A stretch of 44,198 nucleotides of DNA from positions 1-44,198 of IMG/VR virus record IMGVR_UViG_3300020222_001393, one strand, 5' to 3'. The notes under the pieces were generated by a model. The model was given only the letters and a program-made list of their open reading frames with translations. It had not been told where the DNA came from and ran no database searches. Shown one piece after another: positions 8,040 to 17,276 of this stretch. Position 1 is the first letter of the stretch. Every line of letters begins with the position of its first letter. The stretch comes from a virus. The translations under genes and the position numbers were made by a program.

Positions 8040-8675
8040 TCAGCGCCACCGGTTTCCCACACACCATCCAACCAGTGACTTTCTGACACCTTTAGTTACC
8101 TTTTGAACTCGGTGTTGTGTACGAGAATCAAAGAGAATAATGGTTCCTCGTTGGCGTGGAGCAATATAAGATTTCCCATCTTCTGCTAAAAGTTGTAAGT
8201 TTCCACCTTCATAAGTATCAGGATCGGAGAGGAGTACGCTAAAAGACAACTTCCTTACTTTCTCACAGTTCTCATTTACAAAGTCTTGAAACTGTTCTGC
8301 ACCGTGACCACGATTTCCCTGTGATACTGGTTTGTAATAAGAAGCAAGTCCAGCATCATTATGCCAACCATAATACTCACCTTCCCCATACACAGTATAT
8401 TGAAGACTTTCGCCATCAATATTTGTCAAGTCATACAGAAAGTTCTCACGGTTTGCACGTTGAACATAATGCCATACAAAACCAGCAACCCAATGAGTTG
8501 TAGGAACCCATGCATTTTTTGCATTTCTCTTATCTTTATCTACTGTTCCATAATCACCACCACCAACTTTTGAATCTTGAAGTTGTGGATCAAAAGTTAC
8601 TGCAAGATCTTCTTCAATAATATCTACGATCTTATCTGGTAGGTTACTATAGTACCAAATTGATTGGAATGCCAA
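8040..8675 (-). CDS. 2OG-Fe(II) oxygenase, prolyl 4-hydroxylase type
   Basis: A 211-residue protein with clear motifs of the prolyl 4-hydroxylase/PKHD group: H105 and D107 in YYGWHNDAG, the YEGGNLQL strand, H188 in DSRTQHRVQKV and R198 in KGVRKSLVGW for 2-oxoglutarate binding. The enzyme should hydroxylate a target using O2 and 2-oxoglutarate; the target is unknown. The start is a TTG at 8675, with a strong ribosome site AAGGAG eight bases upstream and no alternative ATG. A consensus sigma70 promoter lies at 8705-8733. It is the first gene of the oxygenase operon. Confidence 0.85.
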   Translation of the reverse strand: MAFQSIWYYSNLPDKIVDIIEEDLAVTFDPQLQDSKVGGGDYGTVDKDKRNAKNAWVPTTHWVAGFVWHYVQRANRENFLYDLTNIDGESLQYTVYGEGEYYGWHNDAGLASYYKPVSQGNRGHGAEQFQDFVNENCEKVRKLSFSVLLSDPDTYEGGNLQLLAEDGKSYIAPRQRGTIILFDSRTQHRVQKVTKGVRKSLVGWCVGNRWR

Positions 8676-8704
8676 AAGTCAATCTCCTTATGTTATTCAG
8701 TCGT

Positions 8705-8733
8705 ATTATATATCAGTTTGGTTTTGATGTCAA
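8705..8733 (-). promoter_or_regulatory. Consensus sigma70 promoter of oxygenase operon
   Basis: Minus strand TTGACA (8728-8733), exactly 17 bases, then TATAAT (8705-8710): a full match to the bacterial housekeeping promoter. It starts immediately after the U-tract of the terminator at 8735-8760, separating the early-type oxygenase genes from late structural genes. Confidence 0.85.
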
Positions 8734-8734
8734 A

Positions 8735-8760
8735 TAAAAAAGAGGGTGATTAGACCCTCT
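8735..8760 (-). terminator. Rho-independent terminator after small fibre partner
   Basis: Minus-strand stem AGAGGGT / ACCCTCT with six-base loop, followed by a T-run. It begins seven bases after the stop of the gene at 8767. Confidence 0.85.
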
Positions 8761-8766
8761 TGAGTA

Positions 8767-9135
8767 TTATACGGTTGGAGATAACTCCCAACTTTTAGAT
8801 TCTTCATTCCATTCATAAGAATTTTCCTCATCTGGTTTTGGTATTGATGCTTCCCAACTTGCGGTTGTTTCGTTTAGAATCCAAGAAGGATAAGGTTTTG
8901 GTGGAATAAAGGCATCTAAGGTTTCATTATAAATATATCCTACACGACCAAAACGAACTCTTATATTATCATTATAAGAAGTTTGTTTCCAAATGGTATC
9001 TTCACCATAAACTGATTTAAGATGGTCAACACCAATTTTTTCGACTTCAATTCCATCTTGAAGAATGTAGTCGTCATTAACTACAATACATCTTTTAACA
9101 ACATTATTTTCGTCAAGTTCTACAAAGTGTGCCAT
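8767..9135 (-). CDS. Conserved small cyanophage protein (copy 2), fibre-associated
   Basis: A 122-residue homologue of the protein at 3882-4259. It shares MAHFVELDENN, WKQTSYNDNIRVRFGRVGY, a near-identical PKPYPSWILNE block and the PDEENSYEWNEE tail. Diverged enough that the duplication is old or came from another phage. Like copy 1 it follows a glycine-rich adhesin. It ends at a strong terminator, so it closes the late fibre operon. Function unknown. Confidence 0.75.
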   Translation of the reverse strand: MAHFVELDENNVVKRCIVVNDDYILQDGIEVEKIGVDHLKSVYGEDTIWKQTSYNDNIRVRFGRVGYIYNETLDAFIPPKPYPSWILNETTASWEASIPKPDEENSYEWNEESKSWELSPTV

Positions 9136-9149
9136 TATTGATTACCTCC

Positions 9150-9992
9150 TTAGAATGTAATTGAACCTGGACCAGAGTTCCAACGATACACATAATATCC
9201 TGGTTGAGCAGGAGTTGGAGTGTTTGCTGAAACTGAAGGAGCATCTGGATATGCAGTTGGCCAGCGAATTACGCAAATACCGGATCCGCCGGCACCACCC
9301 GAGGTGGGAGAGGGATGTGGGTATCCCCCCCCACCTCCGCCGGATCCAGTATTGGCGACTGCTGGAAGCCCTGATCCGTTCTGCCCGCCGCTTCTTCCTC
9401 CGTTAGTGCCTCCAACTACGGCTCCCCCGAACCCGCCACCGCCGCCGGAACCGTATGTATTATAAGACCCTGTAATATTAATCGATACTCCCTCTCCTCC
9501 CGCTCTGGAAGAACCAAATACGTTGCCTTCTCTGCCAGGTTGTAGTGCACCGCCTCCACAAGTAGGTGTTCCGTGAGTCGTCAAATCAGGGGATACATAT
9601 GGTCTAGCTCCTCCAAATCCATAAGACGTAGTGTATTCATCTAATTTACAGTTGCGATGGCCGTAGATTTGGGGGCCGTTGCCAGAGTTGCCGGCATAAG
9701 CAATTAAGTTTAAGTCTGTGCCAACAATTGAGCTATTAGAAGCTGCACCGCCAATAGTGATTGTATAAGAAGTGCCCTGCGTAAAAAACAAGGCGGTGGA
9801 ATATATGACTTCTCCAGAACTTCCTCCAGTACATCCTCCATCAAAAAGAGGACTTCCAGCTCCGTTGCCGCCACCGCCGACCAATAAAACCTCCGCTACG
9901 GTGATTCCGTTAGCGACAGGGCCTCCCTGAAATGCAGGTACAGTTAGACCACCACCACCAGAACCACCAAAAAACTGACTTAAAGTTGACAT
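9150..9992 (-). CDS. Glycine-rich tail adhesin (second copy type)
   Basis: A 280-residue protein: short N-terminal anchor (MSTLSQFFGGSGGGGLTVP), beta region with VAEVLLVGGGGNG and a TITIGG turn, then glycine runs ending GGAGGSGICVIRWPTAYP and a PGYYVYRWNSGPG tail. Same general plan as the adhesin at 4272-5273 but little direct identity outside glycine stretches. The codons of the glycine-rich part are richer in G and C than neighbouring genes, suggesting a separate history. Likely a variable receptor-binding tip (inference). Confidence 0.7.
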   Translation of the reverse strand: MSTLSQFFGGSGGGGLTVPAFQGGPVANGITVAEVLLVGGGGNGAGSPLFDGGCTGGSSGEVIYSTALFFTQGTSYTITIGGAASNSSIVGTDLNLIAYAGNSGNGPQIYGHRNCKLDEYTTSYGFGGARPYVSPDLTTHGTPTCGGGALQPGREGNVFGSSRAGGEGVSINITGSYNTYGSGGGGGFGGAVVGGTNGGRSGGQNGSGLPAVANTGSGGGGGGYPHPSPTSGGAGGSGICVIRWPTAYPDAPSVSANTPTPAQPGYYVYRWNSGPGSITF

Positions 9993-9993
9993 T

Positions 9994-10335
9994 TTAGAAA
10001 ATCCTCCAACCTACTGTGCCACCAACATAAAGAAACGCAACGTTCACATATTGAGTGTCTATTGTAATATTTTCAGAAAGACTCATAATACTACTACCAT
10101 TTCTCGAAACAACAGTATCTGTAAAAGTTCCGACACCAATCTGAACCTCATTACCAATACTTGGAGTTGCTGGAAGTGTAATTGTAAGACCTGCTCCAGT
10201 AACTTCGCAGAAATCACGATTAACAAGAGTTGTATTAACTCCAACTGTAAATGTTCTATCATAAATCGATTGCATTCCTGATGCAATCTCTGATTGATCA
10301 TTAATAACAGTTGTTCCTGATATTTTAATTGCCAT
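9994..10335 (-). CDS. Short fibre/adhesin-associated structural protein
   Basis: A 113-residue beta-rich protein beginning MAIKISGTTVINDQSEIAS, a start common to cyanophage short fibre proteins, with GLTITLPATPSIGNEVQIGVG followed by VVSRNGSSIMSLSENITIDT. It resembles the C-terminal tip modules seen on longer fibres but is free-standing here. Ribosome site GGGAGG lies upstream. Stop and next start are separated by one base, so it is translated with the downstream adhesin. Exact role unknown. Confidence 0.65.
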   Translation of the reverse strand: MAIKISGTTVINDQSEIASGMQSIYDRTFTVGVNTTLVNRDFCEVTGAGLTITLPATPSIGNEVQIGVGTFTDTVVSRNGSSIMSLSENITIDTQYVNVAFLYVGGTVGWRIF

Positions 10336-10408
10336 TCATCACCCTCCCATCATAAGAAAGAGTTTTCTTGGTGCCATCTTCGTGTCTCCACTCGGCTTGA
10401 CTTGTTAA

Positions 10409-10416
10409 TATTTATG
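10409..10416 (-). promoter_or_regulatory. T4-type late promoter CATAAATA
   Basis: Minus-strand CATAAATA overlapping the end of the upstream S74 fibre gene; 73 bases before the ATG at 10335, longer than the usual 20-30. Confidence 0.5.
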
Positions 10417-12277
10417 AAAGTTTGTTCTTAAGATCTTCAACTTCAGCAGAAAGTTCTTTTACTGCTTCAATCAGAACTCCAATAATACCATTATAGTTTA
10501 CAGTCTTTAGTTCACCACTACTTACAAGTTCTGGGAGAACATTCTCAAGTTCTTGTGCAATTACACCATAAGAAGTTCTACCATCTTCTTTCCAATCAAA
10601 CTTAACACCACGAAGATCATTTACAGTATCTATTGCATTTTCAATGGTTTCAATGTTTTCTTTCAGTGAAGCATCGGATGAAGAGTTAAGATCAGTTGCT
10701 GTTAGAGTTCCTGTAGATGGATTAAATGTCAGTTTTGTAGTAGAAACTTTTGATGCAGTAATGGTTCCTGTTGTTGTTGCAGTAAAAACTGGATAGAATG
10801 TAGAGTTTGTTGTTGTATCATCAGCAACTGTAGATCCTGCTCCAGTTAGACCAGAACCATCACCAGAGAACGATGATGCTGTAATCGATCCAGCAAACAC
10901 TGCATTACCATTTGATCCATTGATTGTTGCACCAGATCCTACAGTGATTACGTCAGTATTTCCGTCAAGAATAATACTTGAAGTGCCAACTGTTAAAATA
11001 CCAGTAACTCTTGCATCACCCTGAACAACCAGATCCTCGGGGAAAGTAGTAGCTGCTCCAATGTTTGCTTTGGTTGATGTGGTAATACCAGTAACTCTTG
11101 CATCACCCTGAACAACCAGATCCTCGGGGAAAGTAGTAGCTGCTCCAATGTTTGCTTTGGTTGATGTGGTAACACCAGTAACAATAACACCTGATGAATT
11201 TATATTAAGAACAGAAGAACCAGTTGATACAAACGTAAGTTCTCCGTTTACAGGTGAGAATACGCCAGTAGTTGAATCACCTTCAAAGTACCAACTTGGA
11301 GATGATGCAGAACCATCACTGAACGAAACACCCCCATAAATTGCAGTGATGATACCAATGTTAAATGGTGATGAATCAATCCAGAATGCAGAAGATCCAA
11401 CTCCAAGAATGACTTCATCGTAATAGATAAAGGTTCTACCATAATCAATATGGAAGAATAAGTCACCATTTGAAGGTACTGGATCAATTGATAATGGTGT
11501 TCCTGGGAATGTGGATCCAATACCAATAGCTCCTCCACCACCTCCTCCACCACCACCTTGGAAGAATATTGTTGCAATACCTACAGAGGAATCATAGAAT
11601 GATGTAGATACTCCCGCTCCAAAGAAATTTAAGAATGTAACACCATATCCAAGTGCTCCACCTGCAGTAGCGATTCCAATACCAGCACTTGAGTTATTAG
11701 AAAGATCAAGATATCTTCCATCACCATAATAAGTGACAACTCCTGAGGTAGCAGTAACGATACCAGAAACAATTTCTACTGTTCCAATTGTTGCTGCTGT
11801 ACCAGTAAGATTAGTAACTACTCCTGATATAACATAAGCATTATCAACACTCAGATTAGTGATATCAACTGTCGTGAAAGTACCAATAGTACCAACAAGA
11901 TTGGTGGTATTGATATTTGTAATAGTGCTGATAGTACCAGTAAGATTAGTAACTACTCCTGATACAACGTATCCAACATCAGCACTTAAAGTTCCAATAT
12001 CTGCATTTGTATATGTTAATGCAGTACCAGTAATTGATGTTACGACACCACTTACAATATAAGCATCACCAATATTTGAAATATTTGAAAATGAGATTGG
12101 TATTGTTCCAACACCACTTAAAACAATACTTGTAGCACCAATTCCACCATTAACTTGTAATTTTTCTGGTGTTATTGTTGTACCAATACCAACCTTATTT
12201 GCTGTATTATCTGCAAATATTAGGTTCTCGTTTACTTCTATGCCGTTCTTGACGACAAAGTTCTTTTGTACTGCCAT
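10412..12277 (-). CDS. Long tail fibre with C-terminal S74 autoprocessing chaperone
   Basis: A 621-residue fibre. The N-terminus is KNFVVKNGIEVNENLIFADNTANKVGIGTT. Residues about 60-170 repeat the pattern YVISGVVTxLTGT, a central region has a polyglycine stretch, and residues about 365-440 hold two copies of a 29-residue unit (TSTKANIGAATTFPEDLVVQ). Residues about 530-621 are an S74 chaperone: SDASLKENI gives the serine-lysine pair at five-residue spacing, followed by YGVIAQELENVLPELV and a C-terminal coiled coil. Expected to trimerise and cleave itself. Late promoter TATAAATA at 12304-12311. Confidence 0.85.
   Translation of the reverse strand: MAVQKNFVVKNGIEVNENLIFADNTANKVGIGTTITPEKLQVNGGIGATSIVLSGVGTIPISFSNISNIGDAYIVSGVVTSITGTALTYTNADIGTLSADVGYVVSGVVTNLTGTISTITNINTTNLVGTIGTFTTVDITNLSVDNAYVISGVVTNLTGTAATIGTVEIVSGIVTATSGVVTYYGDGRYLDLSNNSSAGIGIATAGGALGYGVTFLNFFGAGVSTSFYDSSVGIATIFFQGGGGGGGGGAIGIGSTFPGTPLSIDPVPSNGDLFFHIDYGRTFIYYDEVILGVGSSAFWIDSSPFNIGIITAIYGGVSFSDGSASSPSWYFEGDSTTGVFSPVNGELTFVSTGSSVLNINSSGVIVTGVTTSTKANIGAATTFPEDLVVQGDARVTGITTSTKANIGAATTFPEDLVVQGDARVTGILTVGTSSIILDGNTDVITVGSGATINGSNGNAVFAGSITASSFSGDGSGLTGAGSTVADDTTTNSTFYPVFTATTTGTITASKVSTTKLTFNPSTGTLTATDLNSSSDASLKENIETIENAIDTVNDLRGVKFDWKEDGRTSYGVIAQELENVLPELVSSGELKTVNYNGIIGVLIEAVKELSAEVEDLKNKLS
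11001..11174. repeat. Two near-identical 87-bp tandem repeats in fibre gene
   Basis: Units 11001-11087 and 11088-11174 (29 codons each, in frame) differ at one visible position near the end. They encode the ARVTGITTSTKANIGAATT unit and neighbours twice. Confidence 0.9.
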
Positions 12278-12303
12278 CGGTGGAGAGCGCCAACCTTTTT
12301 ACT

Positions 12304-12311
12304 TATTTATA
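12304..12311 (-). promoter_or_regulatory. T4-type late promoter TATAAATA
   Basis: Exact box 26 bases upstream of the ATG at 12277, just before the stop of the 1620-residue gene. Confidence 0.7.
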
Positions 12312-12312
12312 A

Positions 12313-15300
12313 TCAGGAAATAAGTCCGAAAGGTCTCCACTCATTGTCTACAGTATAAACCCATCCAACATATCCACCATTTGTGGGATTTGAATCGTAA
12401 GTAATATCACCTGGATTTCCCGCAAGTGATGGTGTTGAGATTCCAACAGTAATCTTTCTAGATACTTCAGCATCACCTTGAATAAAGATTGACGATGCTT
12501 CAATACCCTTATCTGAGTTTGAAGTAATCTTATTGTTGAATACTACTGGACCATCAAATTCAGAAACCAGATTTCCATTAGGACCACCTTCAACTCTTAA
12601 AGATCTTGAAATCGATGCTTCAAGTGGAGAAAGAACATCAAATCCTACACTAATATTTCCAGTATCAATCTCTTCACCAACAACAGAAGGAACAGGTGCG
12701 TCAAATACTTCTTCTTGACCAGTTGCAGAATTGACTTTCTTATTACCAGTATAGAAGTCACCATCACTATTCATTGCGGTGAAGATACTTACACCACCAT
12801 CAATTCTAGTATTTTGTGCAATCAGTTCTTCCGCTGAAGAAATGATTCTATCTTGTCTCTCGGGAAGAGCCGTTGAGTAGTTACCAGGACCGAAACCAAG
12901 ATATTCAAAAGTATGACCAGATGCACGAATGATTGAATTTCTACGGAACTCAATAGGTTGTACTTTGATTCTTCTAACTACTGTTCCAAGATCATGAGTT
13001 TCTCTTCTTGTTCCAAAGAGTCCTCTGAAGACAGAAACGGAATTACTGGTAACGTCAGACTTAATTCTGAAAATTTCACTATCAACTAAGAGATAATCAC
13101 CAAGTTTAAGACCAATTGCATTTGCATTTGGAATATTTAATGGAGTTGAATCTGATGCGGTTGATACGATTTGAGTTGCAAGAGTAGTCGTAATACCAGC
13201 ATATTCAAAGTTAAATCTTCCACCAATATTCTCATTATCTGTAGTTATATCTCCACCGTTTGATGCAAATCCAAATCTATAAACTGTAATGTTTCCACCA
13301 GTAGACACTGCAGTTGTACCAAGACCAATATTAACAGTCAGAGAGGTGAGACTATTTAATCTCTTGACAACAAAATCACCATTGAAGAAACTATCTGTAG
13401 CACCACCGATACGAAGTTTATTGTCAACTCTGAATCCATGTGAAGTGGTGAATCCGATGGTCGCAATACCAGTTACTGGAGAATAATTGATTGTGGAAAT
13501 ACCTAATGATTTTCCAGTTACGGTAGCATTTCCATAAGTAGCAGCTGTAATTCCGATACCAGTAGATGAAGCTCCACCAACAGTTACAGAGGATTGTACC
13601 TCAAACTGTCGAACACTACTAATTCCAGTGATCTTATAAAGAGTGTTATAACCACTATTAGATGATGGAGTAATACCCTCCAACTGAACAGAATCTCCGA
13701 TGTTATTGGTAGTTCTTGTTACTTGAACAACAGCCTGAGAGAATCCAGTTGTTGTAGAAATACCAACAATAGCAAGAGTATTACCAATACCATATGCACT
13801 ACCACCATCCATAATCTTGACGGTAGTGATTGTTCCTGATGAGTTGAAAGAAACAACAGCTGTTGCATTTGCACCTGTAGAAGAACCAGCAAATCCAACT
13901 AATCTTGCGTTATAAGCATTTCCAGCAACACCAGATGTTGGACCGTATCCAGTTCCCCCAGTTACAATACTTACGGAGGTTATTCCTGCAAGTCCATGAT
14001 CAAGTGAAGTGTAGAATGTATGTGCAGTTCCAGTAGTATTTGAAACAATATTGGTAAGTCCCATACCAACATTAAAGTCAATTAATCCTCTACCCAAACT
14101 TTCTTTAGTGATGCTCTTTTGCTCATCATTAACGATCACTTGACCGATTGGATCGGGAACAGCAAAACTGGATGCTGCAATTGGATCAGACTCTGGATTA
14201 TCTCTGTTTGTTTGAGGATAAAGATTCTGAATTGATTGAGAGAATCTTTGATCTGTAAATGGAGCAACTGTTGGAGAATTTGATGAGTTTACAACAATTA
14301 AATGATAGACACCATCTTGCTGGCCAGGAATATACTTTTGTGTTTCTTGACTTCTGTAAACTTGATAGGTTCCAGTAAATCTCTTTCTTCTGAAAGCAGG
14401 AAGACTTGAAGTTCTTACAGAAACATCATTGGTGAATGTTCCAGGATTAGTTGCAAGTGAATAACTGAAATGTTTTGTACTACTGATTCCAGTTACAGTA
14501 TGAGTTCCATTGTATCCAGAGTTTGCAACTCCAGTAGGATTATTAACACTCGTTACATTAATGATTTCAACTTGAGAACCAACATTCAGATTATGAGGAA
14601 CTTCTGTGATGACATTTGCAGTATTTGATGACCAATATGCATCGGCAATAAATCTTGGATTTCTTAATTCTGTTGAATTAGAAAGTGATGAAGAACCGGT
14701 AGGATCAAAATATTTCTGAATCTCCGTTGTTCCAGATCCAATTACATTATTTGATTCTTGAATAATATATCCATCAAGTGGTGGTCTTGCTGTAAGTGAA
14801 GAATCTTTAGGAAGAACATAACGAAGACGATAGACAGTATCAATTAAACCTCTAGTGTCTGGTTTTCTTCTAATATAAGTTCTTGGTGTTGCTTCTCCAA
14901 GACCAGCAGTTCCAAGTTCTCTTATTTTTGTGTAGATAGAATTTTCTGAAGATGCTGTTGAAACATTAACATACCATTGAGATCCATCCCATTGAACTGG
15001 ATGACCAGCATCTCCAGGAGATTTATCAGATACTCTACTAACAACACTTAAAATTCCACCCTTATTATTTACAGTTATTGGAGAATTGATCAGTGCATCA
15101 TTGAGTGATTGTGCAATTCTGATCTGATTTGATCCAAGTCCCCCATCAATTTCACTTGTAACCGCATAATAAACTTGCTTGGAATTTAATCCATCAGGAA
15201 GATGTCCATTTTCACTGAATACTCGAATACTTTCTCCAGGATTTAATGTATGACTAGATGTTAATGTGAATACATTTGAAGAGATACTATTGATTCCAGC

Positions 15301-17175
15301 AGTACTTCTACCAATATTGAATAATTTTTGGGATGAATTAGTAGAATTCGACATTACGATTCTTGCCGAATGTTCTGTTGTTATTCCACCTTGAGAAAGT
15401 TGAACAAAAAGAATATCGTTTAATTTTGCACCGAAACGATATCCATCAAGAACAGTAGTTGGAGGAATATCTTGGTTTGTTTCATTGTATAAGTATAACT
15501 TACTCGTTGTAGCTGCTCCAGCAGAAACAGAAGTAGTCAATCCAACATCAAGAGAAATAAACTCTACGCTTGTTTGATTAGTTTCAATTTCTTTAGGGGG
15601 AATAATGTGAGTGATATAACCAATGTCATCTCTAGGGAATGCCTCACTTCTAAAACCTGATGCGACTAGAGACTTAGCACCAAAGTTAGAGTTTGAGTTT
15701 GTAATTGAGTGGTCTCCACCAGACTCAGCAACAAAATGCTGAGCATATCCAATAGCAAAAATAGAAACTAACTGTAAAAATGCATTATTGGTTGCTTTAA
15801 TGTGGAAGTTTTGATACTCTGGTTTAAATCTTGCTAATGAATCGGTATGTAAGTTATCATAAGCAGTGTAATCTTTGTAGACACCTGCAGTAGAATCATA
15901 CTTTACAAATGCTTTATCATCTTTCTGAAGACCAATTCCAGTGAATTGGGCAATGACCATACTCTTAAATCCATCTGCCTTGCTACCATCAGCAAGCAGA
16001 CCACACATTCCGTAAACAGAACGTAGAGAACAATTGAAAATGTATGGAGATGCAGAAGTTACAGAATCAACTGCAATATTTAAAGTTGATCCAGAAACCG
16101 ATGGAAGTGGATCTGAAGGAGCATTTTGAACTTGATAAACAATTTCAGTTGCACTATTAACCTCAGAAACGACATACTGACCATCATACCCAGCAGCACC
16201 AACACCATTAATTTGAATTGGGGTATCTAAATTAAGTCCATCAGTAACGGCACTTAATGTTACCGTAATCCTATTTGTTGGAGTTATGCCGTCTCCTGCT
16301 CTGATACTCGTAATACCAACTTCAGAACCACGAGATCCTACAATACGATATTCATCTACTAAAGGTTGAATATCTAAAGTTGATGATGGATAATCTGGGA
16401 AAATAGGTCTGCCACTAGATTGACCATAAACAATACCAACTTTTTCATAATACATATCCAGATCAGTTCTATCTGAATTAAAGTTGGCAATAAATGCATC
16501 ATTGATACTTACATTATTCACACCATCTGCATATTCGAAACCAGATAACTTATGGTGAGAAAAATTAGGAACAAAAATATTGCTAGTATAGTCCTTATAG
16601 CAAGTACCATTTGGATCAGCATCAAGAATACTGAACTGCCATAAGTAACATCCACCAGTTACACGAAGAACACAAGATCTCTCGATATTATCATTTTCTG
16701 GATTTGGAACATAAGTTGGGCGGATTTTAGTCTTACGAAGATCAAGACCAACGATGGATGTTCCGCGAGGGATGACTACACCACCATGAACCGAGTTCAA
16801 CTTGTAGAGAACATTATCTACGGTTGTTAAGTCAAAGTTTGTGTTCAGATCAAATGGAACAAGATCATCAATGGTAGCACCACTACGAAGTCTAAAGTTA
16901 TTTGCACCATCTGGAATATATCCAGGACGGTTATCTACAAGATGTTCCCCTGGATATAACAGAATTGTTGTTTTATTGAATCTATCATTATCCAATCCTC
17001 TCTGATATGAAAATCTGGCAGATTCAATCAGTGCTCTCTGAATCGTTTTAAATGGTCTTGTGAGGCTATTTCCCTGATTCTCAATACTGTCAGTGGAATC
17101 TAAACTATTCGGATCAACATAGAGAATAGTTCCACGAGTTGATTTCAGAAAATTATCTAATCTGGAGAGACCCAT
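12313..17175 (-). CDS. Very large virion structural protein (1620 aa)
   Basis: The largest gene in the window. It starts MGLSRLDNFLKSTRGTILYV, then SLTRPFKTIQRALIESARFSYQ and ILLYPGEHLVDNRPGYIPDG, a head typical of a very long cyanophage structural protein. Residues about 130-270 have right-handed beta-helix character (GGVVIPRGTSIVGLDLRKT). Later parts alternate TGISS-type turns with beta strands, and the end carries fibre modules (QGDAEVSRKITVGIST and DNEWRPFG). Probably a tail fibre or baseplate-peripheral component; I cannot name the T4 counterpart. Late promoter at 17207-17214. It lies between the fibre cluster and a small-gene cassette. Confidence 0.75.
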   Translation of the reverse strand: MGLSRLDNFLKSTRGTILYVDPNSLDSTDSIENQGNSLTRPFKTIQRALIESARFSYQRGLDNDRFNKTTILLYPGEHLVDNRPGYIPDGANNFRLRSGATIDDLVPFDLNTNFDLTTVDNVLYKLNSVHGGVVIPRGTSIVGLDLRKTKIRPTYVPNPENDNIERSCVLRVTGGCYLWQFSILDADPNGTCYKDYTSNIFVPNFSHHKLSGFEYADGVNNVSINDAFIANFNSDRTDLDMYYEKVGIVYGQSSGRPIFPDYPSSTLDIQPLVDEYRIVGSRGSEVGITSIRAGDGITPTNRITVTLSAVTDGLNLDTPIQINGVGAAGYDGQYVVSEVNSATEIVYQVQNAPSDPLPSVSGSTLNIAVDSVTSASPYIFNCSLRSVYGMCGLLADGSKADGFKSMVIAQFTGIGLQKDDKAFVKYDSTAGVYKDYTAYDNLHTDSLARFKPEYQNFHIKATNNAFLQLVSIFAIGYAQHFVAESGGDHSITNSNSNFGAKSLVASGFRSEAFPRDDIGYITHIIPPKEIETNQTSVEFISLDVGLTTSVSAGAATTSKLYLYNETNQDIPPTTVLDGYRFGAKLNDILFVQLSQGGITTEHSARIVMSNSTNSSQKLFNIGRSTAGINSISSNVFTLTSSHTLNPGESIRVFSENGHLPDGLNSKQVYYAVTSEIDGGLGSNQIRIAQSLNDALINSPITVNNKGGILSVVSRVSDKSPGDAGHPVQWDGSQWYVNVSTASSENSIYTKIRELGTAGLGEATPRTYIRRKPDTRGLIDTVYRLRYVLPKDSSLTARPPLDGYIIQESNNVIGSGTTEIQKYFDPTGSSSLSNSTELRNPRFIADAYWSSNTANVITEVPHNLNVGSQVEIINVTSVNNPTGVANSGYNGTHTVTGISSTKHFSYSLATNPGTFTNDVSVRTSSLPAFRRKRFTGTYQVYRSQETQKYIPGQQDGVYHLIVVNSSNSPTVAPFTDQRFSQSIQNLYPQTNRDNPESDPIAASSFAVPDPIGQVIVNDEQKSITKESLGRGLIDFNVGMGLTNIVSNTTGTAHTFYTSLDHGLAGITSVSIVTGGTGYGPTSGVAGNAYNARLVGFAGSSTGANATAVVSFNSSGTITTVKIMDGGSAYGIGNTLAIVGISTTTGFSQAVVQVTRTTNNIGDSVQLEGITPSSNSGYNTLYKITGISSVRQFEVQSSVTVGGASSTGIGITAATYGNATVTGKSLGISTINYSPVTGIATIGFTTSHGFRVDNKLRIGGATDSFFNGDFVVKRLNSLTSLTVNIGLGTTAVSTGGNITVYRFGFASNGGDITTDNENIGGRFNFEYAGITTTLATQIVSTASDSTPLNIPNANAIGLKLGDYLLVDSEIFRIKSDVTSNSVSVFRGLFGTRRETHDLGTVVRRIKVQPIEFRRNSIIRASGHTFEYLGFGPGNYSTALPERQDRIISSAEELIAQNTRIDGGVSIFTAMNSDGDFYTGNKKVNSATGQEEVFDAPVPSVVGEEIDTGNISVGFDVLSPLEASISRSLRVEGGPNGNLVSEFDGPVVFNNKITSNSDKGIEASSIFIQGDAEVSRKITVGISTPSLAGNPGDITYDSNPTNGGYVGWVYTVDNEWRPFGLIS

Positions 17176-17206
17176 CTTATTAATACTTATAGTTTCCGTT
17201 ATGGAT

Positions 17207-17214
17207 TATTTATC
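17207..17214 (-). promoter_or_regulatory. T4-type late promoter GATAAATA
   Basis: Minus-strand GATAAATA, 31 bases upstream of the ATG at 17175, directly after the terminator at 17220-17250. Confidence 0.65.
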
Positions 17215-17219
17215 ATATG

Positions 17220-17250
17220 AAAAAAGAGGAGATCCCTAAGGATCTCCTCT
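17220..17250 (-). terminator. Strong rho-independent terminator after Mom-like gene
   Basis: An 11-bp perfect stem (17225-17235 / 17240-17250, AGAGGAGATCC arm) with a four-base loop and a minus-strand T-run. It ends the small-gene cassette that starts at the promoter at 19088-19116. Confidence 0.9.
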
Positions 17251-17276
17251 CCGCACTTCCTTCACACCATATTATT

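Noticed and set aside
11248-11577. Minus-strand frame overlapping the S74 fibre gene
   Set aside because: Lies in another frame of a continuous, well-supported coding region and has no start signal.
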